Counted from the first letter of the stretch, positions 44,376 to 53,797 are shown. The stretch is DNA of 64,000 bases from an uncultured Prevotella sp. (GCA_905196835.1 CAJJWN010000004.1:1-64000), one strand, 5' to 3'. A program made the numbers and translations. The notes: generated from the letters alone by a model not told the origin.

Positions 44376-44565
44376 CTTCACGGCCTGCAACGGGATTATT
44401 TTTCTGCCCCGTCAAAGGCAAAAGGACAAAAGGGCAAATCTGACGGCGGAAATACGCTTTGTACGCAAAGGAAGATTTCCGGCAGGCACCCGGAGGGCGG
44501 AGAAACGGATTTGCATATTGGCCGCCGGCCGTTAATTTTGCAGGAAAATAATCCGTGCAGGTCCG
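44376..44565 (+). promoter_or_regulatory. Candidate single-strand DNA promoter unit, copy B1
   Basis: A consensus rightward promoter: TTTG 44510-44513, N19, TAATTTTG 44533-44540. Directly after it GCAGGAAAATAAT (44540-44552) pairs over 13 bases (one G-T) with 44395-44407. Outer arms CCTGCA (44384-44389) and TGCAGG (44556-44561) extend the stem. The -33 box pairs within GCAAATC/GATTTGC, while the -7 box faces unpaired sequence. The apex is hairpin 44448-44480 (GGAAATACG-stem-GAAGATTTCC). Confidence 0.7.
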
Positions 44566-44781
44566 TAGATGGGCAAGAACGGGAAACCTGACCGGTCATC
44601 TAAAAGCGTCGTGAGTTGAAAAGGTATAAAGGGAGAAGTATAATGGGGATGGTATAAAAGGGATGAACGGAATGGTATAAAAGGTTGAGAGCTTCCATCC
44701 GGGAAGGCTGTCTATAAGTGGTATCCTGCACGGCAAATGGAGGCAGGACGGCTTTCACCGCCCAGCCTCTCATCATCAAAA

Positions 44782-46479
44782 TCACGCTGCGGCCTCTTCG
44801 GCTTGTCGCTGTTCCCCGGATGGCTGCGGTTCTTCGGCCTGTTCCGCTTCCTTGGCCAGCAAGGCCGCTTTCTTTTCCTCTATGCGCTGGTGACGCTTCT
44901 CATAGACTTCATCATACCCGCTCTTGATGTCGGCCAATGTTTCGGGCATGTGCTTCCGTGCAAAGTCAAGCAACAGGGAGGCCACTGCATTGCCGCCACG
45001 GGCTTCCTTGAACTTGGCAATCAGAAAATCCCTGCGGATGACGGCTTTTGCCTTGGCCGTGAGGTTGGCGACAATGTTCATTTTCTCCTCGTCTGTAAGG
45101 TATGGCACTTCAGTGTCAATGCCGAGTGTCTGATAATGCTCTTTACGGAGGTCGGCCAACAGAAAGAAGTATATCATCTTGTCCTCGTCCGCACCAAACT
45201 TGGTTTCCGTGATGTCTGCTTCCAAAATGCGTTTCTTTGTGTCCTCCACCGTCTTTTCAAGGGCTATCTCCTTGTTGCGCTTGTCTTGCTTCTCCAGCTT
45301 CTCAATGGGTGAGGCTGGCTTCCCGTCCGTGCCGTCATTCCGCTCTGCCTTTTTATAACACAAAGTGATGTCGTTCCGCTCCACCCTCGCATAGAGTATG
45401 ATTTCCCCTGCATCGGCCTTGCTGTTTATTTCTTCGCACCTCTCGTCATAAACGGCCATGTCCTGCCCGTAATCCTTGCAGGCCTGCTCGTACTCCTCTT
45501 GGGTGTCGTATTCGTCCGTCTGCGGTTCTTCGGGGCGGCTGGGATAGGCTGACAGATAGCCTTGCATATTTTCCACCACATATCCCATGCCTGCAAGACG
45601 CTCCACGGCTTTGTCGTTGCTGCCGTATGCTTCACGGCAAAGGACGACGGTAGGCTGCCGCTCCATAACCTGCATGGCCTTCTCCACCAAAAACGACACG
45701 TTCTTTTCCTCCAGACAACTCCGCTTGGCGCAATTTCCACATCCCTCCTCGTGGAACAGGCTCATATTGTTGGTGTTAAACGGACATGTGGCGCATGGGG
45801 TCTTGTCGAACAGATAATGGCGCAGGTCGGTGGTGAAGTCACGCTCGATGTTCCTGGCCACCTCGGATGCTTTCAGTCCTCGCCAACTGCCATATACGCC
45901 CTCTTTCAAATGACGGTCATACACCTCTTGCTGGATGTCCTCTCCGTAACGGCAGATTTCACTTGCCACGCTGACGGACAGTTCGTCCGTTTCCAGCAAT
46001 TCGGCGATTTCGGGTATCAATGCCGTAAACTTAAGGCGTGTGCGGATGTAATCCTCCGACTTGCCGAACTGCACAGCTAAAGACTGAACGTCATAACACC
46101 CGCCCTCCAGCAACTTCTGATAGGCTCTGGCTTCCTCCATAGGGGTAACATCCTTGCGCTGGAGGTTTTCCGTCACGGCCATTTCCACGGCTGCGTCATC
46201 CGTGATGTCAAGGACTACCGCCGGGATTTCATCCGTTCCTGCCATGACTGACGCACGGTATCTGCGCTCGCCGAACACAATCTCAAACAGGCCGGTGTCC
46301 GCGATGGGGCGCACTCCGATAGGCTGCAGGACACCCTGCTGGCGAATGCTGTCGGCAAGTTCGCCAAGACTTTCCTCGTCAAAATGCTTGCGTGGGTTGA
46401 AATCGCTCGGACGGATGTCTGCCAATGCCAACGATACGATGTTTCTCTCTGCTACGGTCTGAATGTCTTTAGTTTCCAT
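44782..46479 (-). CDS. ParB-like (Spo0J/KorB-type N-terminal) protein with cysteine cluster
   Basis: 565 residues. The N-terminal ParB/Srx domain (IRPSDFNPRKHFDEESLGEL, FGERRYRAS, VTENLQRKDVTPMEEARAY) is followed by an HTH (YDVQSLAVQFGKSEDYIRTR). A Cys cluster near residue 235 (CATCPFNTNN ... GCGNCAKRSC) and a long charged C-terminal half follow. ParB-like proteins of mobile elements serve partition or, in leading regions, act as early-expressed regulators or nucleases; which applies here cannot be told. It is alone behind unit B2. Confidence 0.88.
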   Translation of the reverse strand: METKDIQTVAERNIVSLALADIRPSDFNPRKHFDEESLGELADSIRQQGVLQPIGVRPIADTGLFEIVFGERRYRASVMAGTDEIPAVVLDITDDAAVEMAVTENLQRKDVTPMEEARAYQKLLEGGCYDVQSLAVQFGKSEDYIRTRLKFTALIPEIAELLETDELSVSVASEICRYGEDIQQEVYDRHLKEGVYGSWRGLKASEVARNIERDFTTDLRHYLFDKTPCATCPFNTNNMSLFHEEGCGNCAKRSCLEEKNVSFLVEKAMQVMERQPTVVLCREAYGSNDKAVERLAGMGYVVENMQGYLSAYPSRPEEPQTDEYDTQEEYEQACKDYGQDMAVYDERCEEINSKADAGEIILYARVERNDITLCYKKAERNDGTDGKPASPIEKLEKQDKRNKEIALEKTVEDTKKRILEADITETKFGADEDKMIYFFLLADLRKEHYQTLGIDTEVPYLTDEEKMNIVANLTAKAKAVIRRDFLIAKFKEARGGNAVASLLLDFARKHMPETLADIKSGYDEVYEKRHQRIEEKKAALLAKEAEQAEEPQPSGEQRQAEEAAA

Positions 46480-46539
46480 ACGTTTTTGTTTTTAATTGTT
46501 GATGATTGAATTTCTTTTATTTCCCTTATGTAGCCATTT

Positions 46540-46725
46540 TCACGGCCTGCAACGGGGTTATTTTTCTGCCCAATCAAAGGGCCAAAGGACATAAAGGCAA
46601 ATCTGACGGCGGAAATACGCTTTGTACGCAAAGGAAGATTTCCGGCAGGCACCTTTGGCGGAACCGGATTTGCTGACTGGACGCAGCCCGTTACCTTTGC
46701 GGAAAAATAATCCGTGGCTGGCCAT
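46540..46725 (+). promoter_or_regulatory. Candidate single-strand DNA promoter unit, copy B2
   Basis: Exact consensus rightward promoter: TTTG 46669-46672, N19, TACCTTTG 46692-46699. GCGGAAAAATAA (46699-46710) pairs over 12 bases (one G-T) with TTATTTTTCTGC (46558-46569). GATTTGC of the -33 region (46667-46673) pairs with GCAAATC (46597-46603). The apex is hairpin 46611-46643, identical to that of B1. The leftward gene starts at 46479. Confidence 0.7.
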
Positions 46726-46800
46726 GTGAATGCGAAAGAAGCCGGAATAAACGCTTGTATAACCGTAGGATGAACGCTTAAAACGGCCAGGTGAAAAAAG

Positions 46801-47044
46801 TGACATATCTGTCAACTTTTTGACATAGAAAAGGTAGAAGGATGGGTATAAGGGGAAAATACAAGTGGATACTGACGGAAAATGACATTTCTGCCATTTT
46901 TTGATAATAGAAAGGATTTAGGAAGAGCCATTTCATGGCTTCCATGTTAAAAAAATGACATTTCTGTCATTTTTTTAATGCAGATTGCAGACAGTATAAA
47001 AGGAATAGCTACCTTTGCAGGTGATAAAAATGACATTTCTGTCA
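46801..47044 (+). promoter_or_regulatory. Four palindromic TGACA-N4-TGTCA operators with the ATPase promoter
   Basis: Sites at 46801-46814, 46883-46896 (one mismatch), 46956-46969 and 47031-47044. Those at 46956 and 47031 share the spacer TTTC, and the one at 46956 extends to AAATGACA/TGTCATTT arms. The -7 box TACCTTTG (47010-47017) is preceded by TATAAAAGG. The last operator covers the expected transcription start, which suggests repression of the 47062 gene. Confidence 0.8.
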
Positions 47045-47061
47045 AAAATATGACGTAGTGT

Positions 47062-48315
47062 ATGAACATATCAAGGAACTCATACCTGAACCAACTGGCC
47101 GCCGGACAGGGGAACGGGCTGATTAAGATTGTGACCGGCATCAGGCGGTGCGGCAAATCGTACCTCCTTTTCAAGCTGTTCCACGATTACCTCATTTCCA
47201 AAGGTGTCAAGGAAGACTACATTGTAAAAGTGGCTTTGGACGACCTCATGAACGAGGAACTGAGGGAGCCTCACGCCCTCCTCAGGCATATCCGGGAGCG
47301 CATCCAAGACGAAGGGACGTATTATGTGCTGCTTGACGAAATTCAGCTTGTCCCAAATTTCCACGAAGTCCTTAACAGCCTCCTGCACGTGCGAAACGCG
47401 GATGTCTATGTGACGGGGAGCAACTCCAAGTTCCTTTCCAAGGACGTGGTCACGGAGTTTCGCGGCAGAGGGGATGAAATACACCTGTTTCCTTTGTCGT
47501 TTTCCGAGTTCATGCAGGGGTACCAAGGCGACAAGTGGAACGGCTGGAGGGAATACTATACTTTCGGCGGTCTTCCGCTTATCCTGTCATTGGAAACGGA
47601 ACAGAAAAAATCCGAGTACCTGAAGAATCTTTATGAAAGCGTTTACCTGGTTGACATATTGGAACGGAACAAGGTAAGGAACAAGGCCGAGTTTGACGAG
47701 CTGACACGGATTATCGCCTCTTCCATAGGCTCCCCATGCAACCCGACCAAGCTGTCCAATACGTTCAAGAGCGTAAAGAACGTTACGGTGTCATCGGCGA
47801 GCATCGCAAGATACCTTTCTTATATGGAATACGCCTTCCTGATAGAAAAATCCGTCCGTTACAACATCAAGGGGAAAAAGTACATCAACACGCTGTCCAA
47901 GTATTATTTCTCCGACCTTGGAATCCGCAACGCCTTGCTGGGCTTCCGCCAACAGGAAGAAAGCCACATTATGGAAAACATCATCTACAACGAACTGCGT
48001 ACAAGAGGGTATCATGTGGATGTCGGCATGGTGGAGGAACGCACCACGGACAGGAACAACAAGACGATACGCAAGCAGTACGAAGTGGACTTTGTGGCCA
48101 ACCAGGGCAACAGGCGTTATTACATCCAGTCGGCATTCGCCATGCCCGACGAGGCGAAAATAAGGCAGGAGACCGCCTCGCTGACACGCATCGACGACTC
48201 GTTCAAAAAAATCATTGTGGTGGGGGGCGACATCATGCCCAAAAGGGATGAAAACGGCATCGTGACGATAGGCATCATGGACTTCCTGTTGCACCCGGAC
48301 TGCATGGACTATTGA
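47062..48315 (+). CDS. AAA ATPase with C-terminal DUF4143 domain
   Basis: 417 residues. Walker A GIRRCGKSYLL (about 27-37), Walker B YVLLDEIQ (about 90) and sensor YVTGSNSKFLS. The C-terminal DUF4143 region ends in a PD-(D/E)xK-like strand pattern (YEVDFVANQGNRRYYIQSAF). The family is widespread in gut bacteria and of unclear role; its variable chromosomal distribution suggests defence or stress functions. It is followed after 7 bases by the phosphoribosyltransferase locus and has four operators upstream. Confidence 0.88.
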   Translation: MNISRNSYLNQLAAGQGNGLIKIVTGIRRCGKSYLLFKLFHDYLISKGVKEDYIVKVALDDLMNEELREPHALLRHIRERIQDEGTYYVLLDEIQLVPNFHEVLNSLLHVRNADVYVTGSNSKFLSKDVVTEFRGRGDEIHLFPLSFSEFMQGYQGDKWNGWREYYTFGGLPLILSLETEQKKSEYLKNLYESVYLVDILERNKVRNKAEFDELTRIIASSIGSPCNPTKLSNTFKSVKNVTVSSASIARYLSYMEYAFLIEKSVRYNIKGKKYINTLSKYYFSDLGIRNALLGFRQQEESHIMENIIYNELRTRGYHVDVGMVEERTTDRNNKTIRKQYEVDFVANQGNRRYYIQSAFAMPDEAKIRQETASLTRIDDSFKKIIVVGGDIMPKRDENGIVTIGIMDFLLHPDCMDY

Positions 48316-48322
48316 ACGGCTT

Positions 48323-49151
48323 ATGGACGAGGTGACATTCAGGTTGGCCGGGCTGCTGTTCATCGGTTGGTCGATGCTCCTGCTGGCCTATGCCGGATTC
48401 TGGAAGCGAAGGGCAGGAAGGGCGTACTATCACGCCGCCGTGCAGGCATCGGACGACAAGGAGAGGAAGGAACTTGTCATGCGAGGCGTGCTGGCCGGAA
48501 ACATGGAGGCAGCCAGGCTTTATGCCGTCATGCAGCCCGACGAGTTCTCATCCAGACAAGGCATTCAAACGGAAAGGTGTCCGCTGCGTGTTCCACCACT
48601 TCTACTACCCGAAAAGATACGAAACCTACTTGGATTTTGAGCAGTGCTGCGCCTGCAAGGACGTGCTTGACTTCAAGGACGGCCAGGCGGACGGCGTGGA
48701 TTTCTTCAGTTCGGGCATATCCAAGTTGAACCCCAACCCCGGAACGGTCGTCCTGTTCATGCCGTGCAGCACAGGTTGGAAATACTGGAGACGTTTCAAA
48801 GGCATGTCAAACCACATCAGATGCCAATGCCCTGACCTGGACAGCGGCATTTCATACCTGAAATACACGGGAGAACGGCAAAGCCTGCACCTTCAAAAGG
48901 GAAGGGCGGACATACAGATGGAAAAGAACTACGAGTTGACCGAAAACCTGAAAGGCAAGGAAATCATCATCGTGGACGACCTCCTGACGACGGGCAAAAG
49001 TCTGAAAGCCTTTAAGGAAGAAGTCGAGAAGAAAGGCGGCAAGGTTGTCGGGGCCATCTTTGCGGCGCACACATTCAAGATGCCCACCCGGATGGAGATT
49101 TTCATACATGCTCTTTTCTCATATTGGGACCAGCGGAACAAGGAAAGGTGA
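48323..49151 (+). pseudogene. Membrane-anchored phosphoribosyltransferase, broken by a frameshift near 48550
   Basis: Frame one (ATG 48323) gives a hydrophobic N-terminus (LAGLLFIGWSMLLLAYAGF) and a helical stretch up to MQPDEFSS. The next frame then continues DKAFKRKGVRCVFHHFYYPK ... to 49151. It contains a PRTase signature (IIIVDDLLTTGKS) and a cysteine pair (CCAC). One extra base, or two missing, around 48545-48560 explains the break; there is no homopolymer there. It may be a real mutation, an error or a +1 frameshift. An intact relative lies at 59672. Confidence 0.75.
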
Positions 49152-49216
49152 GCCTGTCCGTCACGGACAAGCCCACCGGTACCAAAAAGCAAAGAAAATG
49201 TATATGGCCGTGCCGA

Positions 49217-50680
49217 CTATCGGGGAATGGACAGGCGCACCTGCGTATGCCGATTGCCTTCCAAGGGAGTGTAATCGGAAATGCCACCTATGTCCGCCTT
49301 TTCAATCCTGTCCGGTGCGACACCCCGACGGACAAGTTCCCGGGCGATGTATTCCGCCCTTGCCCTGCCGAGGCGGTCGTTGATTTCCTCCGTCCCGGTC
49401 ATGCTGTCAGCCGCTCCCGTAACGGTCACATGCAGGCTATGCCGGATGATTACGTGCGCCAGCGCGTCGAGGTTGATGCTTTGTGAAGGCTCGGTCAGAT
49501 TGGTTGTTCCCAATTCAAAGAAGAAGTAAACCGGGATGTCCATGTCGCCGCCATCGGAACTTGCCGACTGCCGGATGGAACGCGCGTCCGTCTGATTGGA
49601 AACACCGGCCATAGCCGTGCTGTCTTGTACGCCTCCCATATCAGGCTCCTGCCGTGTATCGGCATATTCCTTTTCGCCAACCGTATCGGTCGGCGAGGCC
49701 AACGGGTCCGTTCCGTTCCAATGCCTGTTCCTTAACCGGGCCATGAGGGAGTTCAGCCCGCTGTAATCGTTCCCAGGATTGCCCGTGTCGCTGCCATACA
49801 GGCTGTCCGCAGCCCATCCGTATTTGTCAAGCAGGCCTTCCAACTCCAGTATCTTGCGCAACTCACGGATAATCCTGCCGTCTTTTTCGTGGCGGCTTGC
49901 GTAACGGCGGTTGGCACCGGCCAACGCTTCCGACCGCCTCACGAGCCATTCGTTCCGGCAAACATACGGCCTTGCGTCCACCGCACGTTTCCAGCCCGTC
50001 TTTCCGATGGTGACGGACAACCCGGCTGAAAGCGTCAGGAACCTGTCACCCCATTTGCCAATCTTCCCATATCCGTCAAATTCCCGGAATGTGGTGCATC
50101 CGCCAAGCTCCATGGTGGCAGCCAGCCGTCCGGTAATCCGATAACGGCCCTGTATGCCGTAGGATAAGGAGAACTGTTTTTGTCCGTTGCCCTTGTGGTG
50201 TAATAGGCCCACACCCACATAGGGGACAAGACTCCACTCCGCCGGAGTGCCGTCTTTCCGCTGCTCGCCCAAAACGCTCCAGAGCAAGTCCGCATGGTAA
50301 TGGTGGAAATTCCGCGTGTCCAATGCACCGTCCTTGAACTTGCCACCCTGCCAGCCGATACGGCTCCCGATGTGAGGGGTGAACCATTTTCCGACATTGA
50401 CAGCCCATGAAGGCTGCAGGCGGCCGAACAAGTCCTCGCAGCCGAGAGGATTTCCCAGGAAGGCGGAAGCCCCTCCCGACACGCCGATGAACCAGTTGGC
50501 CGTCCACGGGGAAGCCACCAGCACACCGTCCAAATACGACGGCGTGGTGGCGGATTGCACTTCTTCTATGGAATATTGATAGCCGCTGTTTCCTATTGAA
50601 TCTGTCGGCACGGGGCCGGCAACAGCCCTTGCCCACAAGGAGCAGGATGCCGCAAAAATGAAAATGAATCTCTTTGTCAT
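49217..50680 (-). CDS. Outer-membrane beta-barrel protein with OmpA-like C-terminal domain
   Basis: 487 residues from MTKRFIFIFAASCSLWARAVA (signal peptide; a start ten codons upstream is possible). A beta-barrel-like half contains FIGVSGGASAFLGNPLG. A linker with helices follows, then an OmpA-type peptidoglycan-binding domain (INLDALAHVIIRHSLHVTVT, NDRLGRARAEYIARELVRRG). Such proteins link outer membrane and cell wall and are frequent next to mobilization genes in Bacteroidales. Confidence 0.85.
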   Translation of the reverse strand: MTKRFIFIFAASCSLWARAVAGPVPTDSIGNSGYQYSIEEVQSATTPSYLDGVLVASPWTANWFIGVSGGASAFLGNPLGCEDLFGRLQPSWAVNVGKWFTPHIGSRIGWQGGKFKDGALDTRNFHHYHADLLWSVLGEQRKDGTPAEWSLVPYVGVGLLHHKGNGQKQFSLSYGIQGRYRITGRLAATMELGGCTTFREFDGYGKIGKWGDRFLTLSAGLSVTIGKTGWKRAVDARPYVCRNEWLVRRSEALAGANRRYASRHEKDGRIIRELRKILELEGLLDKYGWAADSLYGSDTGNPGNDYSGLNSLMARLRNRHWNGTDPLASPTDTVGEKEYADTRQEPDMGGVQDSTAMAGVSNQTDARSIRQSASSDGGDMDIPVYFFFELGTTNLTEPSQSINLDALAHVIIRHSLHVTVTGAADSMTGTEEINDRLGRARAEYIARELVRRGVAPDRIEKADIGGISDYTPLEGNRHTQVRLSIPR

Positions 50681-50732
50681 AATGTTCAACATGAATTGGT
50701 GATTATACAAATGGATAAGAAAAAAGTGAAGG

Positions 50733-52190
50733 TCAGCGTTTGGGCTTCTTGCCGGTGGCCGGACGCATCATGCGCTGTGCCATCATCATGCAACGGTATG
50801 CCCAGCGGCGGTCGTCCTCGTCATCGTCACGCCTCCATTCCAGGCCGTTCCCTCCGCCGCCCCCTCCCTGGCCTTCGGCAAAAGTAGTGGCGGCATCCAC
50901 GTAACCGAAGAACAGCAGCGTAGCGCAATGGAGGACTTCCGCACCCTGCTCGGAAATGCTCTGCATGAGCGTTCCGTCAAAAGTGCCGCGCGCTTCCGCG
51001 CCAGACCGTGCCATCAGTTCCCGGTGTTCGCCGACCAGACGTTCCACCAGCACATCCTTCAACAGACCGTCCACCTTCGCGTGGATGTCGCGTGAATACC
51101 GGTAGGCTTCCTCGCGCAGTTCCCCGGTGCGGTCTTGGATGGCATCCATGTCCTTTTGGAGCAAGGCCAGTTGCCGGTCGGCGGCTTCCAGCTTTCCCTG
51201 CTTGTCCGCCAGCCGCTCCCGGACACAGGAAAGCTCCTTTTCCAACCGGGATATTTCTGCGGCCAAGGACATGGCGTCGCCGCTTTGCGACTGCAGTTCA
51301 CGGCGGTATGCCGCCAGTTGCGCCTCTTTCTCCGCCTTCTCCTTCTTCAGGTTCTCCACCATCGTGTTCAAGCCTTTCACCCTGCGCTCTGCCAGGCGTA
51401 TTTCCACACGGAGGTCCGCCAAAGCCTTCCGGTGCTGCTCTATCTGCTCCTCGATGGAAGAGCATTCCTCATTAAGGTGGCGGCGGTATTCCTCCGTGGA
51501 GCGGTGCTTGGCCCCGGTGATGGCGACACTGGAGCCACGGTTGAGTTCCCATTTCCGGTTTATTGCGGCCAGTTCGTTGTGAAGCTCGCGGAAGCGTCTG
51601 CTGCCCTCGTACATGTCCTTGCCGGAAAAGATTTTCTTGTAGGCGAACTCGCCGTCCTTGATTGGCAGGAGGGTGCAATGTATGTGCGGATTCAATTCGT
51701 CCAAGTGTACATAGAAGCCGACGATGTTCTCCTCGCCGAATTTGCCGGACACGAAAGCGTAGATGTCCTGCGCCCATTTCTCTATCTCCGGCTTTCTTTT
51801 GACCGATGAATTGTCCGCGCCCTTGTCAAAGTCCACCTTCTGGCCTCCGAAGGCCAGTTCGCGCATACGGGATTGCGAGCCGCCAAAGATAAAGTTGGCG
51901 ACGGTGCGGTACTTGGGTTCCGCCAGCCCCTCGTTCCTGTCACGGATGCCGCGACTGCGCAGGTTCTCCGCCATCCGCTCCGGGATGCTTTTCGATTTGT
52001 CCACGGGCTGCACCTTGCCGCCTTTGACGACTTCAAAGTTCAGGTGTTCGCGCGTGGGGTCATAATTGCCCTTGCTGACGGCGTGTTCCCAGCCTTTTTC
52101 CGTCCACCTGCGCTGGTGTTCGTCGCTTTGGGCGGTCGTGATGCCCGCCGACGGGCGGATGTCCATCACCTGTTTTGCGTTTACTGCCAT
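50733..52190 (-). CDS. MobV-family relaxase (Pre/Mob)
   Basis: 485 residues from ATG 52190 (MAVNAKQVMDIRPSAGITTA). Conserved motifs include HLNFEVVKGG (about residue 65) and the metal-binding FYVHLDELNPHIHC (about 167). A long coiled coil and a Gly-rich tail follow. MobV relaxases nick oriT and stay covalently on the 5' end of the transferred strand. The catalytic residue in this family is debated (His or Tyr). The gene upstream (52402) and the intergenic hairpins fit a mobilization locus. Confidence 0.92.
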   Translation of the reverse strand: MAVNAKQVMDIRPSAGITTAQSDEHQRRWTEKGWEHAVSKGNYDPTREHLNFEVVKGGKVQPVDKSKSIPERMAENLRSRGIRDRNEGLAEPKYRTVANFIFGGSQSRMRELAFGGQKVDFDKGADNSSVKRKPEIEKWAQDIYAFVSGKFGEENIVGFYVHLDELNPHIHCTLLPIKDGEFAYKKIFSGKDMYEGSRRFRELHNELAAINRKWELNRGSSVAITGAKHRSTEEYRRHLNEECSSIEEQIEQHRKALADLRVEIRLAERRVKGLNTMVENLKKEKAEKEAQLAAYRRELQSQSGDAMSLAAEISRLEKELSCVRERLADKQGKLEAADRQLALLQKDMDAIQDRTGELREEAYRYSRDIHAKVDGLLKDVLVERLVGEHRELMARSGAEARGTFDGTLMQSISEQGAEVLHCATLLFFGYVDAATTFAEGQGGGGGGNGLEWRRDDDEDDRRWAYRCMMMAQRMMRPATGKKPKR

Positions 52191-52401
52191 ATCGTCTGTA
52201 TCTGTTTTGCGGACAACCGCACTGTCCCAGCTTGCTGCCCTGTCGGACAGCCCCTCCCATCGCCGTCGGCGCATGGGGTATTAGGCTACCCACTTCCCTT
52301 TGTTCGTGGCAGGCGGGCGAGCCCGTCGCGCCATGCCACCGGCAAGCCTGTAAGGGGCATATTACGCCTTATAACAGGTGGTTGTCCAAGGTCTCATACT
52401 T
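52191..52401. other. Candidate origin of transfer (oriT) with inverted repeats
   Basis: The space between the relaxase and the mobilization accessory gene holds GGGTA-TTAGGC-TACCC (around 52275-52290). It also holds a longer hairpin with GTGGCA/TGCCAC outer and CGGGC/GCCCG inner arms (around 52306-52339). oriT commonly lies beside the relaxase gene. No exact match to a known MobV nick site was recognised. Confidence 0.45.
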
Positions 52402-53235
52402 TCAGTTGCCGCCCTCCGATGACATACAGCTTGCAAGCACTGCCTTGAATGGTTTGCAAAGAGCCAGGAACGTGTCTTTTGTCTGACGGCTTTCCAACTC
52501 CAAGGATTCCGACTCGCCGTCGATTACCAGTTCCGCAAGCGTTTCCATTGCTTCCGGCATCAGCGTCCAGTCCTCTGCAAGGTCTTCTTTGAAAAAGCCG
52601 TCCAGAAGACCAGTCGGGTCAAAACGGTACTTGCGCAGGACGCGGCGGACGGAGGCCAAGGCCATCCGCTCCATTATTGCCCGGCAGGTTTCCGCATAGG
52701 CCGCCTTGCCATTATCCGGCAGGCCGTCCGTAGTTTTGTTGGCATCATCCAGCGTTTCAGCATCTGTCAGGCGTTGGCAAGCCTGCCCGCATTCCGCGCC
52801 GGACACCCTGCCAAAGACCCAATCGGACAACGAGGCGTCCACCTTTTCCATAAGCGGATTGTTTATTTTCCCTTTGTTCTTTCCGGCTTCCTTTTCATTT
52901 CCGCCGGTCTCCGCCATCGTAATGACGTAGCTGCGAGTCAGGGCGGACTTTTTGATTTGTCCGAGGGATTCCAGTCCGTTCAGAAACGTGCGGACGGTGG
53001 CGCGATGCCAATGCCAGCACTCGGCCAGGTCCGTAATCGTCACGGCCAACTGTCCCGGCTGCAGTTCCACGTCCAGTTTCCTCAGCGCACCGGAAACATA
53101 GCCTGCCAAAGCTTTGTCCAGCAGGTCGCAATAGGCTTCCAGTTTGGTGTGCCGCTCGCCAGACTTCTCCTTGAGATAGTCCAATACCGGCTTGCCTGCC
53201 GGGATGCAAGCGGATAATGTTGATTTGTCTTTCAT
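52402..53235 (-). CDS. Mobilization-associated protein with winged-helix-like region
   Basis: 277 residues from ATG 53235 (MKDKSTLSACIPAGKPVLDY; ATG 53262 is an alternative). The N-terminal part contains a helix-turn-helix-like stretch (LAVTITDLAECWHWHRATVR ... LNGLESLGQIKKSA), typical of DNA-binding accessory proteins that assist MobV relaxases at oriT. The C-terminal half is helical. It lies upstream of the relaxase across the oriT candidate. Confidence 0.75.
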   Translation of the reverse strand: MKDKSTLSACIPAGKPVLDYLKEKSGERHTKLEAYCDLLDKALAGYVSGALRKLDVELQPGQLAVTITDLAECWHWHRATVRTFLNGLESLGQIKKSALTRSYVITMAETGGNEKEAGKNKGKINNPLMEKVDASLSDWVFGRVSGAECGQACQRLTDAETLDDANKTTDGLPDNGKAAYAETCRAIMERMALASVRRVLRKYRFDPTGLLDGFFKEDLAEDWTLMPEAMETLAELVIDGESESLELESRQTKDTFLALCKPFKAVLASCMSSEGGN

Positions 53236-53302
53236 CGTCTTTCGTATTTTCTTGTTTGTCATAAAATCATCGTGTGCCTGCCACTGGCGGCCGGACACCG
53301 GC

Positions 53303-53797
53303 TCAATAATAATGTCCGGCCAGCACTTCCGAGTGTTTTCTCCAATGTTCCCGTGTCTTTTCATCCTTCCATCCGGCCAACACCGTACAGGAAGGATAAA
53401 ACAGGGCCGCCAAAAGAAGAAAGCCCACCGTGACCGCCATCGTGTACAGATGGGGAATGAAGCCTGCCGCCAGTGCCGCAAGTACCACCGGAGCGAATGC
53501 CCTGCGGTCTTCATGGATGCGGTGAAGCCACCTGTCCGCCCGCTTGAACGGACACAACAGAGCGGACAACACAGTGGAAGGCAAAACGCCGTATTCGCCG
53601 GGATGGCCGCTCACGTACACGAAATGGAACACCAGCAGGAACACCACCAGCAGTTGCACGTAGAATTTCCGGGCGGTTTCCGAACCGGCCATCATCCAGT
53701 AAAAGCAGGCCATCTTTTTGCCGTTTCTCCCGTACAGGCACCACGGCATGATTACCAAAAGTGCCGGGAATAAGAATTGAATCATGTTCCAAACCAT
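53303..53797 (-). CDS. Inner-membrane protein, unknown
   Basis: 164 residues with about four membrane segments (MIQFLFPALLVIMPWCLYG, FYVQLLVVFLLVFHFVYV, FAPVVLAALAAGFIPHLY, VTVGFLLLAALFYPSC). No family recognised. It sits in the leftward run upstream of the mobilization genes. Confidence 0.7.
   Translation of the reverse strand: MVWNMIQFLFPALLVIMPWCLYGRNGKKMACFYWMMAGSETARKFYVQLLVVFLLVFHFVYVSGHPGEYGVLPSTVLSALLCPFKRADRWLHRIHEDRRAFAPVVLAALAAGFIPHLYTMAVTVGFLLLAALFYPSCTVLAGWKDEKTREHWRKHSEVLAGHYY

Noticed and set aside
44448..46643. Apical hairpins B1 and B2 as Rho-independent terminators
   Set aside because: No T run follows on either strand, and they lie upstream, not downstream, of the adjacent gene.
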